NCBI GenBank assembly: GCA_020650975.1
Contig: JAIPMN010019032.1
Coordinates: forward strand, 1 to 40,009
DNA length: 40,009 nucleotides
Source: Apostichopus californicus
Taxonomy: Eukaryota; Echinodermata; Holothuroidea; Aspidochirotida; Stichopodidae
Reading direction: 5' to 3'
Shown here: positions 1 through 11,897 of the stretch, piece after piece
Layout of the letters: every line of letters begins with the position of its first letter
Numbering within the stretch: position 1 is the stretch's first letter
Translations under genes and position numbers: made by a program
Notes under the pieces: generated by a model
What the model saw: only the letters and a program-made list of their open reading frames with translations
What the model was told of the DNA's origin: nothing
The model's database searches: none

Positions 1-3000
1 GGGGGGGGGGATCGAGACAGTTGGGGCGGTACATCCTTGCCTCTTCTTTTAATTCCTGTGCACGTCACTGATAGAAAATGCATGCATGCGATATGTTGTC
101 AATGTGAGACACGCACGCATATGCTGCGCATTTTAATATTCGAAATAAGGGAAGTCCAGTAGTTCATAATCACGCAATGAATAAACGAATACCAGGGTCA
201 AAAATGGCGACTAATATTATTATAAAATCATTATACATTGGACCTCTCTTTGTTTGTATTATTGCAGTGCGCATGCACGCTACAATATTGGGATTAGCCT
301 GCTTCATTATCTACATGGCTGAATTATTGCATGGATTTTATATTTACAATGATAAAAATTAACACTGGTATTAATCCAAGTTTTATTATTATGAAACTTT
401 TCCTTTTTAATAAGTCCATTTTTATATATATTTTTTTGGTTTGGCTCATCAATCAACGTGGCGGAACTACTGAGTCGAACACATGCACCATGCTATAAGG
501 GAAGAGATCTTCCCGGAATATGATTCTGTGTTATGTATCCTCCGCCCCCCCACCCCACCCCACCCTCCCCCTCTCTTCCACATCAACTATCCTTGGTAGT
601 ATAATAAAGTGGACTCGATAAATAACAGTCAAAAACCATCAAGTTCACATTTTCTCCACAAAATATATTTTCAGTCTTATTAAATAAAAATTTAAAAAAA
701 GGTAACATGAAAAACTTCTGGTCCTTTGTCCAGCTTATCAAGGCAAGAGTGAAATGTGTGAGAGGCAGGCAGAGACAGAAGAAATCTGCCTATCAAAGAC
801 AAAGAAATAAAGCCTCATGCTATAAGCTTAACCCATTGAGATTACACTTAAGGTCAAGGGTCACAGAAAAACGGAAAGAAAAAGAAAACTGGGTACAAGA
901 GCACCCACATGGGACAACTTTTTCTATACTGTAGTGTCATGTCCAGCTTTCTGAGCACTTGTATTGTCAGTACGAGCAGTATGAATATCATGTTTCTATC
1001 AGATCAAGATTAGGAACTGTTTGTACTGTCAATACCAGTGCTTTGAGAGCACGATATTGGTGTACAGTTTAGAGAGGTATTAGCATTAGGAAATTGTCCC
1101 AACTGGCTGACAGGAGGACAATCAGCATGAATATGCAAACATCAAGGAATGTTCTTCCACAAACAAAAGTCAGCACTACCTAATACGCAAAGGTCCTTCA
1201 GAATCTATAATTACATTACAGAAACAAAATATGAAAAAAAATGAAAAAAAAATGAAAAAAAATGAAAAAAATATTAATGTCAAAAGATAAATATCAAAAT
1301 GTAAAGAGATTTCTTTGCATAAAACCGACCAAGCCAGGAAATGTACAGAAATGTGCACCAGATTCATATTATATGTTGATAAAAGAAGAATTAGAAAAAC
1401 AGAACAGGTAAAGACAATGTACCGTTAATAACTTCAGGACAATGATAAGCGTAACATAGAATTTCATAAAGTGTCATGTGTAACACCAGAAGCTGTACTG
1501 TAAAATGAAAAAAAATTTGAAATGAAAAAATAAAATGAAAAAATTTTGAAATGTAAAAATTTTGAAATGTAAAAATTTGTTTCAATGATATACCACTAAA
1601 TAGTAAAGATAAAATCATGAGGTTCTACAGTATGTATACTCATGTTTACTCTTTTGTTTTTGTTTAGCTTATTCAATACCAATTACAAGAAAGTTCAATA
1701 CAAAGTACAAAATAACAATAGAAAACTAACATTGCACATGATGGCTTATCTCTTAAATTTTAGACTTGCTTCAAGTCATTTTTTACCCACCTAATAATCT
1801 ATTGTGTCTATGTCAAAATTGGGTCGATAATCTGGGTAAGATTGGCCACGTGAGGAGCGGAGGGGATGGATGGAGGTCGGGTGAGCAACATTGAGAGATT
1901 ATTGCAAGGTCATTGTAGTCTTCTCGTTTTTGATCGAAAATTGTCAGAAGATTAAATATTATACTTTACTTCACTTAAACTATGCAGCAGAAAGTTCAAG
2001 TATTCTATTGTGGTCAGTATCTCTGAATAAAACTGACCAAGCCTTAAAAAAAAATAGACAAGAAATGACTGGGTACCCCTCCACCATATCTAAGAAATCT
2101 ATGTGCATGGGTAATTTGACCTGGACGTTGAGATGTGCAGGTTTCAAAAAATACCCAAACCTAAAAATAAATCCGCTTTCATAACGACAAATGCAATCAA
2201 TTGCATACCCATATACAGACACTGCAACTGGTCTGATCCATAAAGTTGTGTGTTTGCAACACTGAAATCTCTGTTGTAAGTTCCCTTCAGTAGTATGTCC
2301 TAATGAACTGCAAGTTGATCTTTGAACCCGTAGCAATTGTTGATAGCTCCCAGTAATTTTTGTTGAAAAATACTGAAAAATAGAAAAAAAATTTCTTTCA
2401 AATCCATTTAAGTAAATAATCAAGACTACAGTATGAAATGTTTCCCCCAGAAAGGTAATGAGGGCAGTATTGAAGAACTTAGCATGCACAGACTACGGAT
2501 GAGTGACCTGATTAATTTACTTCGGCTTTGAGTACAACGGTTCTGTATGTTGCCGTGTTGGACGAATCTGACCGTAATAGCAATTACCGACTTTGCGATC
2601 TGTGTGAAAGTCATTGCCGACTTTGCAATCCCAACTCCCCCTCACAATTTTTCAACGTCGGTACGAGAGACTCCATAGTTTTCCCCTTTCAGGAAACCGA
2701 AAATTATTTACTAGGTGAGTGCAGCTTAAACTTGTTTTTGCCCACTTAGTAGCAATTTTCTAATTTACTGGCAATATTACACTTACCAATACTCCATAAA
2801 CATTGAACATGCACTGCTTAAATGGATGCTGTTTTTATCAGAACCCCCCTTCCCCTTCCCCCAACAAAAATTAGAGGGCGTATTCAAACTAATAACTCTC
2901 ATTTAATCCAGAATAATTAAATATAGTCAACTTCACTCATCACAAAAAATTGTTTGGTAATGATGAAACAAAAGAACCTTAACAAAATCACATTTATACA

Positions 3001-3533
3001 TTTGATGATGATCAAGGAATGGTAGGTTTATATCTTATGACCTCAGCTGATATTTAGGGGACATTTTGTACAAGAAGAAAACGGTTGGAAAATGAGTTAT
3101 TTCACAAAAAACTTCTTTTTGAGATTAAAGCCCCCAGTATTTGTGGTTCCTGTTGTTTATTAATAAAAAAGGTTGTTTGTTAATATGCATATCTCTGATA
3201 TGAAAAAGAGAAACTGTGGCAAAAATATCATATTTATTGGGTGGGAAAAACAAATTTACTTGGTAGGCAAAATAAGCTACTGGGCATTTAGCCAACAATT
3301 TACAATTAATAAGTGGCAAGCTCGTTACCTTAAACCTACTGATTCTATTGATGCAACCAGATCACTTTTGGACGTGGTTAGTTATTGCATGCAAAACGAA
3401 AATATCTTAAAATTGTTTCAAAATTTCCTACAAATTTTTGAAGAATGAATTAAGCGTTTACATTTAATTGAATTGCAATGAGATTTTAGTTACTATCCAT
3501 TAAAAGTTATGCATAAATTACAATGTGAATTGA
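1..3533. other. Gene-free stretch downstream of the C6orf89-like gene
   Basis: I see no supportable gene here. The sequence is AT-rich with low-complexity parts: a G10 run at 1-10, C-rich runs near 545-575 and 2825-2860, and A-rich repeats near 1229-1272 and 1500-1580. On the minus strand it should hold the 3' UTR and polyadenylation site of the C6orf89-like gene; an AATAAA on that strand near 3233 is one candidate. The open frames here lack splice context or recognisable motifs. Confidence 0.6.
1229..1272. repeat. A-rich short tandem repeat
   Basis: About five tandem copies of an ATGAAAAAA-like unit (9-10 bp) are visible. A related, less regular A-rich array with TTTGAAATG(T)AAAAA units lies at about 1500-1580. 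Both look like simple microsatellite sequence. Confidence 0.75.
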
Positions 3534-3577
3534 TTAACTCAAAGACGCCCTCAAATGTAACCTTTCAATCTTGAAAA
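3534..3577 (-). CDS. Proposed terminal exon of the C6orf89-like gene
   Basis: The preceding exon ends with one base of a split codon after SERDI. A pyrimidine-rich acceptor (CTTTAG) just above 3577 opens a 44-nt exon in the required phase, coding FFKIERLHLRASLS and then TAA. Its position right after an -ERDI- turn, and its alternating hydrophobic pattern, resemble the human C-terminal strand that follows GDI. The similarity is weak. Other acceptors tried between 2500 and 3720 gave frames with no resemblance. The intron would be about 190 nt. Confidence 0.5.
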
Positions 3578-6500
3578 CTAAAGATAAAGTTTACAGAGAT
3601 GCCTATCCTACATCTGGTTTGCAGATTACAAAATATTCAACCACTTTCAACTCTCTCAACCCCCCCCCCCCAACCCTCCATTTCTTCCCATTTTCTTCCT
3701 CTTTATATCCTCAACTGCACCCCAGCCAAGTTCCTCCACCATAGCATATGCGTAACGTCAAATACTCACAAATATCCCTTTCGGACATTTTGGCTTCAAC
3801 AGATACACACGTTTCTGTGCATTGTTGAACAGGTGACAGTTTTACGTTACATTCACCTTCAGACTGTGTGACCCAAACATTTTCGTAGTCGGAGGCAGAA
3901 AACGGCTGAAAAATAAGGAGAAAAATATACTGGTTGCTCAATTCTACTTTTTATGCTTTAGCACATATCAAAAACGTGTGATTTCCATTGACCATATGAA
4001 CATGCATTATGCAGATTACTAGCTATTTTTAACTTTGCCTTTATTGATTTGTAAGAGGAATAATGTTGCTTGTAACCAAATCTAGCATCATTAATGGCTG
4101 CGAGTAGCTAGTTTTTTCCACCTTGTGCTGAAAAGTTATACTGTAATCAAATCACTGACTACACTAAACAAATCAAATCCAAGTTCTGAATTTGTTTTTG
4201 TCGTTCAAAACCTATTGGGCATGTTACAGTAAGGTGATCAGACGTCCCCGATTTTCGGGGACAGTCCCAGATAACAGTGTGCTGTCCCCGATGAACAAGT
4301 GTCCCCGAAAATGTCCCTGATTCGTCAAAATGTTCAGGAATTTCGAAAATATTCCACATTATTAGTAAAATAATTGTAAAAACAAAATTTAGTCAAGTGT
4401 TGTCGCAGAACGGAACTAACCAGTATTTCAGGTGGGCCAGTGTAAAGTGGAAACACTGTTAAAATATGCTAGATCGATCTAGCCTTTAGCACTCTTTCGT
4501 AAATTAAGTAAATATTATCTAAGAAAAAGCTACATTTTGAAAATAAAATTGATTTAAAAAGTGCTTCTAAAGTATCACCATACTACATCTAAGCACCTCA
4601 GGCACTTGAACATTTTCCACCCCCTCCCCTTAGACCCCTCCTGTATATCAGTCATGCAATAAATGTCCCTGATTCCAGTCAGGCAAATATGGTCACCTTA
4701 TGTTACAGGCCATCGGAATCGGCGTACTGAAATGACATCTTCACATTATTTAATAGCCCACCAACATCTGCACACAATGTCTACGATGTGCTTCTTATGC
4801 TCGTGCGATATTAATTCCTGAACATTACCGTTATCTGTAACGAGTCTTTATACCCTCTCCTTGCCTTTCTTGTCCTCTTCTCTTCCTCTCATCTGCTCCC
4901 ACCCCCCCCCCCCCCGTCTTACCATCTCGTCTCTTTGGAAAACCGATAATTCTTCCCACACCACTGAGGAAACTTCCCATATACTCACCACGCTCGTTCT
5001 CTTGCCAGAGACCCCTTTGACTTGAATAAACATGGCGGGATTTATTTCTGCAGAGTCTGGAACGAATGATGGTTTCCAAGACAGATCCCGGAACAACTTC
5101 AGTGCACCCGAGCCTCTGACTTGCCTGAAAAAAAAAGAAGAAGAAATTATACCAAAAAAGAAAGACGAAATATAAAAAGACGAAAAACAAAACAAAACTG
5201 GAAGAAGAAAAGAATATTATTTGCGGATAAATATTACAAAAAAACCTGGACTTCAGATTGAATGCCTGATATAATTCCTTTCATAGACCTGCTGTACATG
5301 ATGTATATATTTACCTGGACGTAGAAGCATTTTTTGTGGTCTCCCCCCCCCCCCCTGCCCCCAAGGAATATGATACTGGTTTCATGAAGTAAATTATACT
5401 TAACATTGGTATCATGTTTACTTCAATATTGGTGGTGTTCTCAAGTCTTTTTGGGATAAGGATCAACTAGAGGTCTGAATATTCCACGTTTTACTGTAAC
5501 TTAAAGTACATTTACTGTCAATCATGTTTATAGATTAAAAAATGATATTTTTCCTTTAAGTAAGAAAAATGTCTTTATGGATGAAGCTTGAACACGAATC
5601 AGCATTTTTTTTCCATATTTATTTGACTCAAGAACTTACTCTAGTACAAGAGAGGGACTTTTTTTGAAGTGATTGCCCAGATTTTCACAAACTAACAATT
5701 ATGACTTCAAATTCAAATATTAGAGGTTTCACCATCTCGGCCTCATTATGGAAGCTAATATGCAACTTTGAAGAAAATACTAACCAAAGTAAAGAAATGT
5801 ATTCATTATCTTGAAGTTCATTATGTCGGTCTTCATCCAGAATATCATCCAGTGATCGGATGGTGGTATTTACAGCTGAGAAGACTCTCACCGTTGGTCT
5901 GAGGAGGCTACTATTTTCTTCCAACACCCTTAAAAAGTAATCCATGGAGGTGACATCATATGGTACTGCATTCTGTTGGCAAAAATTAAAATTAAAAAGT
6001 GAAACAAATTAAGGAAACAAAGTTAAATTAAGAAAAACCTGTAGACAAAAGAAATAAATCTCACTAAAGAGACTACTGAGTGGATATAAGGAAATAATAC
6101 AAAATAATACAAAATGGTAAGAATCATTTTTCAACATACCTCAAAATACAAAACCGACACCAGATTCATTAAGAGGTCAACCTGGTTAACCAAAAAAGTT
6201 AGAAAAAAAATGCTGTACCTTCTAATTTTTTTAACTAAGAGGCAAAAAAAGAGTGAGTTTGTTAATCAGTGCAACATACCACTTGTGAAATTGTCTTTGT
6301 TGAATGATGTAATTTACATAAGTCAGTTTTACAGTCTTTGTGTTTGTAGTCTTCAAGGGGTACCACAGACAAGAAATGGCTGAAAGAGGTTGCCACCCAC
6401 TTATGGGGTTAGGTGTGCCTAGATTGGTAGAGTGTAGAGCTTACTGTTTGTTCCTGAGGTCCACACTGGTTCAAATTCAGTTCTAGCCAATCATTCTTAT

Positions 6501-7560
6501 ACTCTAGATACTAAAATATGTTGATAATTTAATTGTCAGTCCTTTCTCTGTACATAATAAATACACTCTAAACATAGACAGAAAGAAATTGAAACAATGT
6601 ATTGAAAGTTGACATGTAAATAAGGGCTGTTTATAAAATAAATTTACCTTCAACAAAACTAGATGAAGATGTCCATCAGATATATCTGAGCCTACATCGT
6701 TGAAATCTGCTCTATGTTTGACTGGGATTTGGCTGACACCTCCGCAGATCCTTGAACAGTCATGGTATGATTTGAGAAATGGATTTTCCACAAGACACTC
6801 TTCATAGTACAGGGCTTGAAAGAGACATAAAAAGTACACCTCATTTATTAAGTCATATGTCTTGAATTGGGAAGACAAGTGCACAGGTTGTGACTAATTC
6901 TGGTGAAAAGAAAAATTACAGAGAATTATATGTACGGGAATGCACGTACACAATAACATAATTCAAACTATACTGTACTGGTAGGCTCAACATTGCACCT
7001 TGAAGTAGAGACAAAATGGCTGCTTGTTGACATATTGGAATAGTATTAATAATTTGGTTAGAATACTTGCCATTAAAGTACATGGTGGCCACTGAGAGTT
7101 TAGTACATATCATGAGCACCCTACCACCTCACTTATCCCTATGCATACAGTACGTGTGATACTACTTGGTGCAATTTACATCTCCAGTACCTAACAATAA
7201 TTAGCGGTATTACTTACATGTTAAATCAAAGCGAGTGGACAGAGGAAGGGTATGAAGTCTTATACCCCTCAATAATGGGTAGGCCAAATTTTCACCGTAA
7301 TGGGAAATGTAGTACTCTGTAGGCTTGTAGGCCATCAATATTGACATGGCAACAAAGAATGCTACAAAAAATGTGGTGAATCCTAAAGACAATTTGCAAA
7401 GTGAACGCCGCCAAGTTTGTCTACCCCTAGACTCTCCGAGATTTGCAACGTCGTTGAACAAACTGTACACCTCTCCATTTGAAAAGCCAACTTTACGGCA
7501 AAGTTTTATGAGACGGTGAGCTTCTTGTTCTAATTGGGATATCTTCTTTCCAGCTGCCAT
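3534..7560 (-). CDS. C6orf89-like protein (bombesin receptor-activated protein homologue)
   Basis: Six coding exons on the minus strand: 7560-7218, 6814-6648, 5972-5785, 5124-4989, 3905-3770 and 3577-3534. All borders are GT/AG and in phase, giving 337 residues, close to the human protein (about 350). A hydrophobic segment at residues 57-77 after a basic stretch suggests a single-pass type II membrane protein. Family similarity is clearest at three points: the IRLHTLPLSTRF segment after the membrane span, the DGHLHLVLLK segment at the end of exon 2, and the block with spaced cysteines (LSPVQQCTETC) before SERDI in exon 5. In vertebrates the protein is Golgi/membrane associated and its biochemistry is poorly known. 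The ATG at 7560 fits the family start. The last exon adds only 14 residues and was chosen by phase, acceptor quality and weak similarity, so it is less certain than the other five. The gene is head to head with the EGF-like gene at 8241. Confidence 0.85.
4230..4700. mobile_element. Non-autonomous hAT-type element with 8-bp target duplication
   Basis: A 471-bp element begins TAAGGTGATCA and ends with the reverse complement, TGGTCACCTTA (one mismatch in 11). The 8 bp TGTTACAG occurs directly on both sides (4222-4229 and 4701-4708), a perfect target-site duplication of the length made by hAT transposases. The left part has repeated GTCCCCGA/TCGGGGAC words that could fold. It has no coding capacity, so it is a MITE-like element. 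It lies inside the intron between coding exons 4 and 5 of the C6orf89-like gene. Confidence 0.85.
4903..5354. repeat. Long poly-C runs flanking an exon
   Basis: C-runs of about 13 bases occur at about 4901-4915 and 5341-5354, on either side of exon 4 (4989-5124) of the C6orf89-like gene. On the transcribed minus strand they are G-runs in the introns. Similar runs recur across the window, at about 3660, 12099, 13106, 17287, 17503, 18030, 23826, 23939, 28267 and 34582. Confidence 0.7.
6408..6492 (+). repeat. Degenerate tRNA-like (SINE-derived) fragment
   Basis: The segment has an A-box-like stretch (CCTAGATTGGTAGAG) and, about 50 bp on, a B-box-like GGTTCAAATTC, the spacing of an internal pol III promoter. 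The cloverleaf is not intact, so I read it as a worn tRNA-derived SINE head, not a tRNA gene. It lies between coding exons 2 and 3 of the C6orf89-like gene. Confidence 0.4.
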
Positions 7561-8240
7561 AGTTTAATTGTCATTAACTGATTGGTAAGATCATGAGAAA
7601 GTTTCATGCGAGGTCATGGACTAAGTCTGTGGGTTTGAAATATGTACCAAAGATTCCGTCTCTGATACTGTGAATATGCCTGTGCTGTATACAGCGGAAG
7701 TACTTCCGCAAGCCCTAAGTCTCGTATTTCTAGCAGACATTATTTGTGTGCATTAACAAGACAGCTCGTCCACATGTGGAATCTGAATACGTCCCAAATA
7801 GACGAAAACATTCAAGCAGCCCTGTTTTCGAATTTCGTTCAGTAAACACAAGCGCACAATCAATAGGCTTTATTTTTATTTCTGATATGATTCATGGGCC
7901 AATGCCAAATTTTGAATTACTGAAAACTATTGATCAATATCGTTTGTTGACTTTTTTTTGTCTAAGTGGTCCCTGGACGAGTTGGCTGAACAACAATTAA
8001 TTACACGTGTAACGTGTTACACGAAAAAGCTGCACAGCTGTTCCACATTGACGACTCTATTTTGACCATTTATACGTCGGAAATTGGCTACGAATTAAAA
8101 GGTAAATCTGCTAGGTTCTCGAATCGACAGTGGTCTACCTGTAAATAGCAGTACCTTTTGCTGACCAGAACAACAGTTATCCTTTATTTCCCACGTGAAA
8201 TGGGTATCAAATCATTGCAACCCAAAGTTATATTTGCAGA
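7561..8240. promoter_or_regulatory. Probable bidirectional promoter interval
   Basis: Only 680 bp separate the start codon of the C6orf89-like gene (minus, 7560) from that of the EGF-like membrane protein gene (plus, 8241). Both 5' UTRs and the core promoters must lie here unless upstream non-coding exons exist. I see no convincing TATA box. Palindromic bits such as ACACGTGTAACGTGTTACACG near 8003-8023 are the most striking motifs. The call rests on geometry only. Confidence 0.5.
8003..8023. promoter_or_regulatory. ACGTGT/ACACGT-rich palindromic cluster
   Basis: Within 22 bp the sequence carries ACACGTGT, an AACGTGTT palindrome and a further ACACG. CACGTG is the E-box core bound by bHLH-zip factors such as MITF/TFEB and USF. 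A CACGTG also occurs near 8191 (CCCACGTGAAA). Both are within 240 bp upstream of the EGF-like gene start. Function is inferred from motif and position only. Confidence 0.35.
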
Positions 8241-10457
8241 ATGGACATCGGGATACCGATGTTCTTGCTGATTGAGACATTCCTCACCGTTAAGTTTTCT
8301 ATTTCCAATTGCAAAGGTAGGCTATATAGCTACTGCAGTGTAGTCTGTAGTGAAACTGAGAATAACACTACACTACAGTAACACACAGTAACAATGCAAC
8401 ATGCTAGGCTTTAAGTACATGCATGTGCTTATGTAGATAGTCCAAGTTAGGACTAACTTAGTTACTTGTAGGCCTAGATAATGTTAGGCCACTTACAGTC
8501 TCAATTTAGTTTATTAGAAAAAAGGATCAGGAGGGACACTTAAGTCCCCATCAAGGACCCTATAGAATGTTTGTTTGTTGATGAATTTCGGGAAAATTCC
8601 GAAGCAGATTCAATGTTTCTTATGTTGTATATTACCATTTTGTAGGCAGTTTTGTGTTGAGTTTGCTGAAGCCTGAAGTGATGGTACCTTATTCAACTAC
8701 AAAAGACCAGTGCAGCCTACCAGAAAATGTATTTAACAAATTTCACACCAAGAATGATAAACGTAGTATAGGCGTAGCCTTTGGTCCTATTAACATAAGC
8801 TAGGATAGTTTAGACTAAGTTAGAATTAGGCTAGGCTTATTTGATTAGCACACCAAGTAGGAACAACCAACTAGGCCAAAGTTCTGTAAATAGGTAGATT
8901 GAAGGGGCCTAACCAACTTATGTTTCAAACAACATAGCCTAGGTTATGGCTTGCAATACTGTTTATATAATTTTCTACAAATAGGTGCTGTGAGCAGAGA
9001 TTGTCCAGAAGAAGTGTGCAAGAGTGGAAACTGTACTGTTGTTGGGAAAAAATATCAATGTGGCTGTTACAACATCGGATCTGGAGAGCACTGTGATCCA
9101 CATACTGATGGTATTCAATTTTTGTCATTGTTAATGTTTGAAAGAAGATTATATTCTCCAAGGCTAGTGAATAAATGGAGTGATTTCTGCTCTTAGGATT
9201 ACCACACACAGAACAGTTATTCCAATGATATGTCCTCCAATTCTTATCTTACACGAGCGTCCAGAGGAATTTATTCCTGTCCGAGTAGTAGTACGAAAAG
9301 GCTAGTTATCTTCGATAGTAACAGTCCTTCAACTGTTGTGATATGTTGCAAGGCATAAATTGCAATTCCTTTTCCACTGTCATGTAAATTTTCTTGATGA
9401 AATTTTTACCCATGGACCAGATAGAACTTAATAAATAGAAACATTGTTTTGTAGAAATAGTTTTACCTTATTTGTTTATAGCAAGCTCCTTAACAAACAT
9501 TCACCTGCAACCCTTTTTTAGTCAAGTGTGTTATTTATAGAAAATACCTTCATCGATGGATGTAAATGTTTTTTTGTCTGTTTTGTGTTTCCTTCTCTGT
9601 AGGACATGCTTGTGAAGTTCTACAATGTGTGGACGGTCTATGCAAAGTAAGCGAGGAAAATGTCTTCTTTTGTGAATGTATTGAGGGCTGGGAAGCAAAA
9701 AACTGCAACAAAAGAAAACCTAACTACCATAGTAAGTCAAGTTGCTTAATTTTTTTCTTTTTTTTCCATTCTAATTCTAGTCAGAATATAAAGAAAACAG
9801 TCAAAAATCAAGCTGTTTGAATAAATAATTAAATGTTGTTTAAAACGCACATGATAAAGATTTCCTTCAACTGGTTTTTCCCCTCAAGTTACGCGCGTCA
9901 GTCGTCCCGAAGATACACGGTCCCAGTGGCCCGTCTATGAGAAAGATGTCAAATCCAGAGGACAGGTGAGGGACTACACCGGGATCGCCGTCATGGTGGG
10001 GATCATCGGATTCTTGTCCGTATTCTCCTTCGTCTTCACCAAGCTGCTGAGGAGCAGCCAGAGGGAGCACTTTCTGATCGGAGCCGGATTGCGCAACTAC
10101 CTCGGGGGTCTGCACGCGTCGCGGCTGCAAGACGAGAGCATAAGCAGAGGACGAGCTCTGAGAGCCGCCCAGACGACCCGATACTCCGGTAACCTTTTAG
10201 GCTGCACCTGCACGCTAGACGCCGGACCGCAGTGCAGTTGTCCGTCCAGCAGCGGCGGTCACAGGCTGAGACTGGAAGCCAGTATTCATCTGACGCACAT
10301 CTGCGTGGAAGATTCCATCTCGAACCAGAGCGAGACCTCTCAGAGTCTGATATACGACCCGCCTCCAGTTTATGCCGATATCGTCTCAGAGAGAGTAACA
10401 TTCATTAACGGAGGCTCGGAGACCCCTCCGCCTGCGTATGAGGATTTGGTCTTCTGA
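8241..10457 (+). CDS. Type I membrane protein with two EGF-like domains and PPxY tail
   Basis: Four coding exons (8241-8316, 8985-9110, 9603-9731, 9889-10457) join in phase to a 299-residue protein. Residues 1 to about 23 form a signal peptide. EGF-like domain 1 has its six cysteines at 32, 37, 42, 51, 53 and 62. Domain 2 has them at 71, 76, 81, 91, 93 and 102. Each EGF domain sits on its own phase-1 exon, typical of shuffled EGF modules. One membrane segment spans about residues 141-162 and is followed by basic residues, so the tail is cytoplasmic. The tail has a short Cys-rich patch and ends with PPPVYADI (from 268) and PPPAYEDLVF (290-299). These give two PPxY motifs (WW-domain/Nedd4-type ligase sites) overlapping two YxxPhi endocytic signals. 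N41 is in an NCT sequon. I do not recognise the gene. The layout suggests a cell-surface adhesion or signalling protein under ubiquitin and AP-2 control. Confidence 0.87.
8317..8984. repeat. TAGGCCTA-rich intron sequence
   Basis: Intron 1 of the EGF-like gene is packed with variants of TAGGC, TAGGCCTA and CTAGGCTTA (for example near 8327, 8401, 8470-8500, 8813-8845 and 8935). The same word style recurs at about 24240-24330 and 25010-25410. It looks like low-complexity genomic drift, not a tandem array. Confidence 0.5.
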
Positions 10458-11850
10458 TCACCGAGATGGGACGTCCGGGAGTACCAAGTTGTTCATGGGT
10501 GCTAAAGTCTATCAAATGTGCAATTTAGTGTATCCTTGGGATATACAGTAGTGGAGCTGGATATAGTCTAGCATGAATGTTCTGTACTTTCTGGTCACAA
10601 CCTCTGTATAAAGTTTTATCTTGTTAAAAGCTAGACTTTCTCATCTAGCAAAGTTACATGGAATGGATATTCTAGTGGCTGAAGTCTGTTGCTTTACAAA
10701 ATTACTCAAAAGTTTCTGCATTGTTTAGTGAAAATCACATCCTTATAGTAGTTTCTATGGCAACAGCAGAATGATTGATGTCATCTTAGCAATTGAGCTG
10801 AAAATGTTGACTTGTTGAAAATGTTGAAAATGTTGACAAATTGAGATAGCGTTTTCAACTAACAGTGTGGAATATTTTTGTGTCTTTAATATAAAATTTA
10901 CTCTCTTTGCCCGGAATATCCCTTTTAGACAGTCATTTCCTGGAGACCAGTAAAACAGTAAAAACTGAATTGTAAAAAGTCAAAGTGCAATATAAAAGCA
11001 ATATTCTTTGTGCATTTAGACACTGAAGTTATATTTTCATGAAACAAGTGTACAGCTGTGTTAAGAAGTGTTCTCCACTATCATAAAATTTTCAGCTTAT
11101 TTATTCTAGTTAACAATTTTTATGTAACATATTTGTGAGTCAGCACATATTTTTTCTTAAAAAGTAAATGATTGTTTAATGTAAACGTCATGCTTGTTGA
11201 AATTTGAATTATGGGAGGATATTGATATCTGAATATTTTGAGGGCAGTACTGATGATCTTTGAAAGAAAAGAAAAATCTAACACCCTAGAGGTTTGTAAT
11301 GGTCCAAATCTAGTAGAACTGTACATGTAAGATTTTTTGTTTTTTTCTAGCAAGAAAGGTTGATCATGACATATAATTGTAAAAATAATAATAAATATAT
11401 TTAAAGTAATATGCAAAACTCCTAGGTCAGACTAAGACCTACTGTACAACACTTTATAATACATACTGTATGCATATTTGCCTGCTTTAAAACTATTAAT
11501 TGTGACAATTGAAGTTTTTTATTCTAAATTTTAAATAAACATTGTTTTTGACCATTGTCAACACAATTAATCACTCAATTGATATGAAATCATGGTTTGG
11601 TGAAAAAATCATGAAAAAATGCAGGGAATACTAAGTTAGTATTCAAAATTTGTGTATCAGGTTTTGAAGATTTTGGACATACGATTCTCTCATAAAATAC
11701 TAAATGTGGTTTCTGTGTACAAAACCTGCACATCTTTGTACAAGTTGTGTAGCTACAGTATAGTTTCAAGTCCATTTTGCATTATATACTGTACACATAG
11801 CATTTTGCGATGCAATACAGTGTAAATTATTTCCCTGAAATGATTAATTT

Positions 11851-11897
11851 CTCCTCCTCCTCCTCCTCCTCCTCCCCCTCCCCCTCCTCCTCCTCCC
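11851..11897. repeat. (CTC)n microsatellite
   Basis: A nearly uninterrupted pyrimidine tract of CTC triplets with two CCCC interruptions. On the minus strand it is (GAG)n/(GGA)n. It gives a spurious poly-Gly frame on that strand, which I do not count as coding. Confidence 0.9.

Noticed and set aside
2528-2749. Plus-strand Cys-containing open frame
   Set aside because: No domain, no good splice sites; the repeated GACTTTGC words explain the cysteines.
10036-10401. Open frame on the minus strand opposite the EGF-like gene's last exon
   Set aside because: It is a shadow of a GC-rich coding exon; the plus frame has membrane and PPxY motifs and in-phase splicing.
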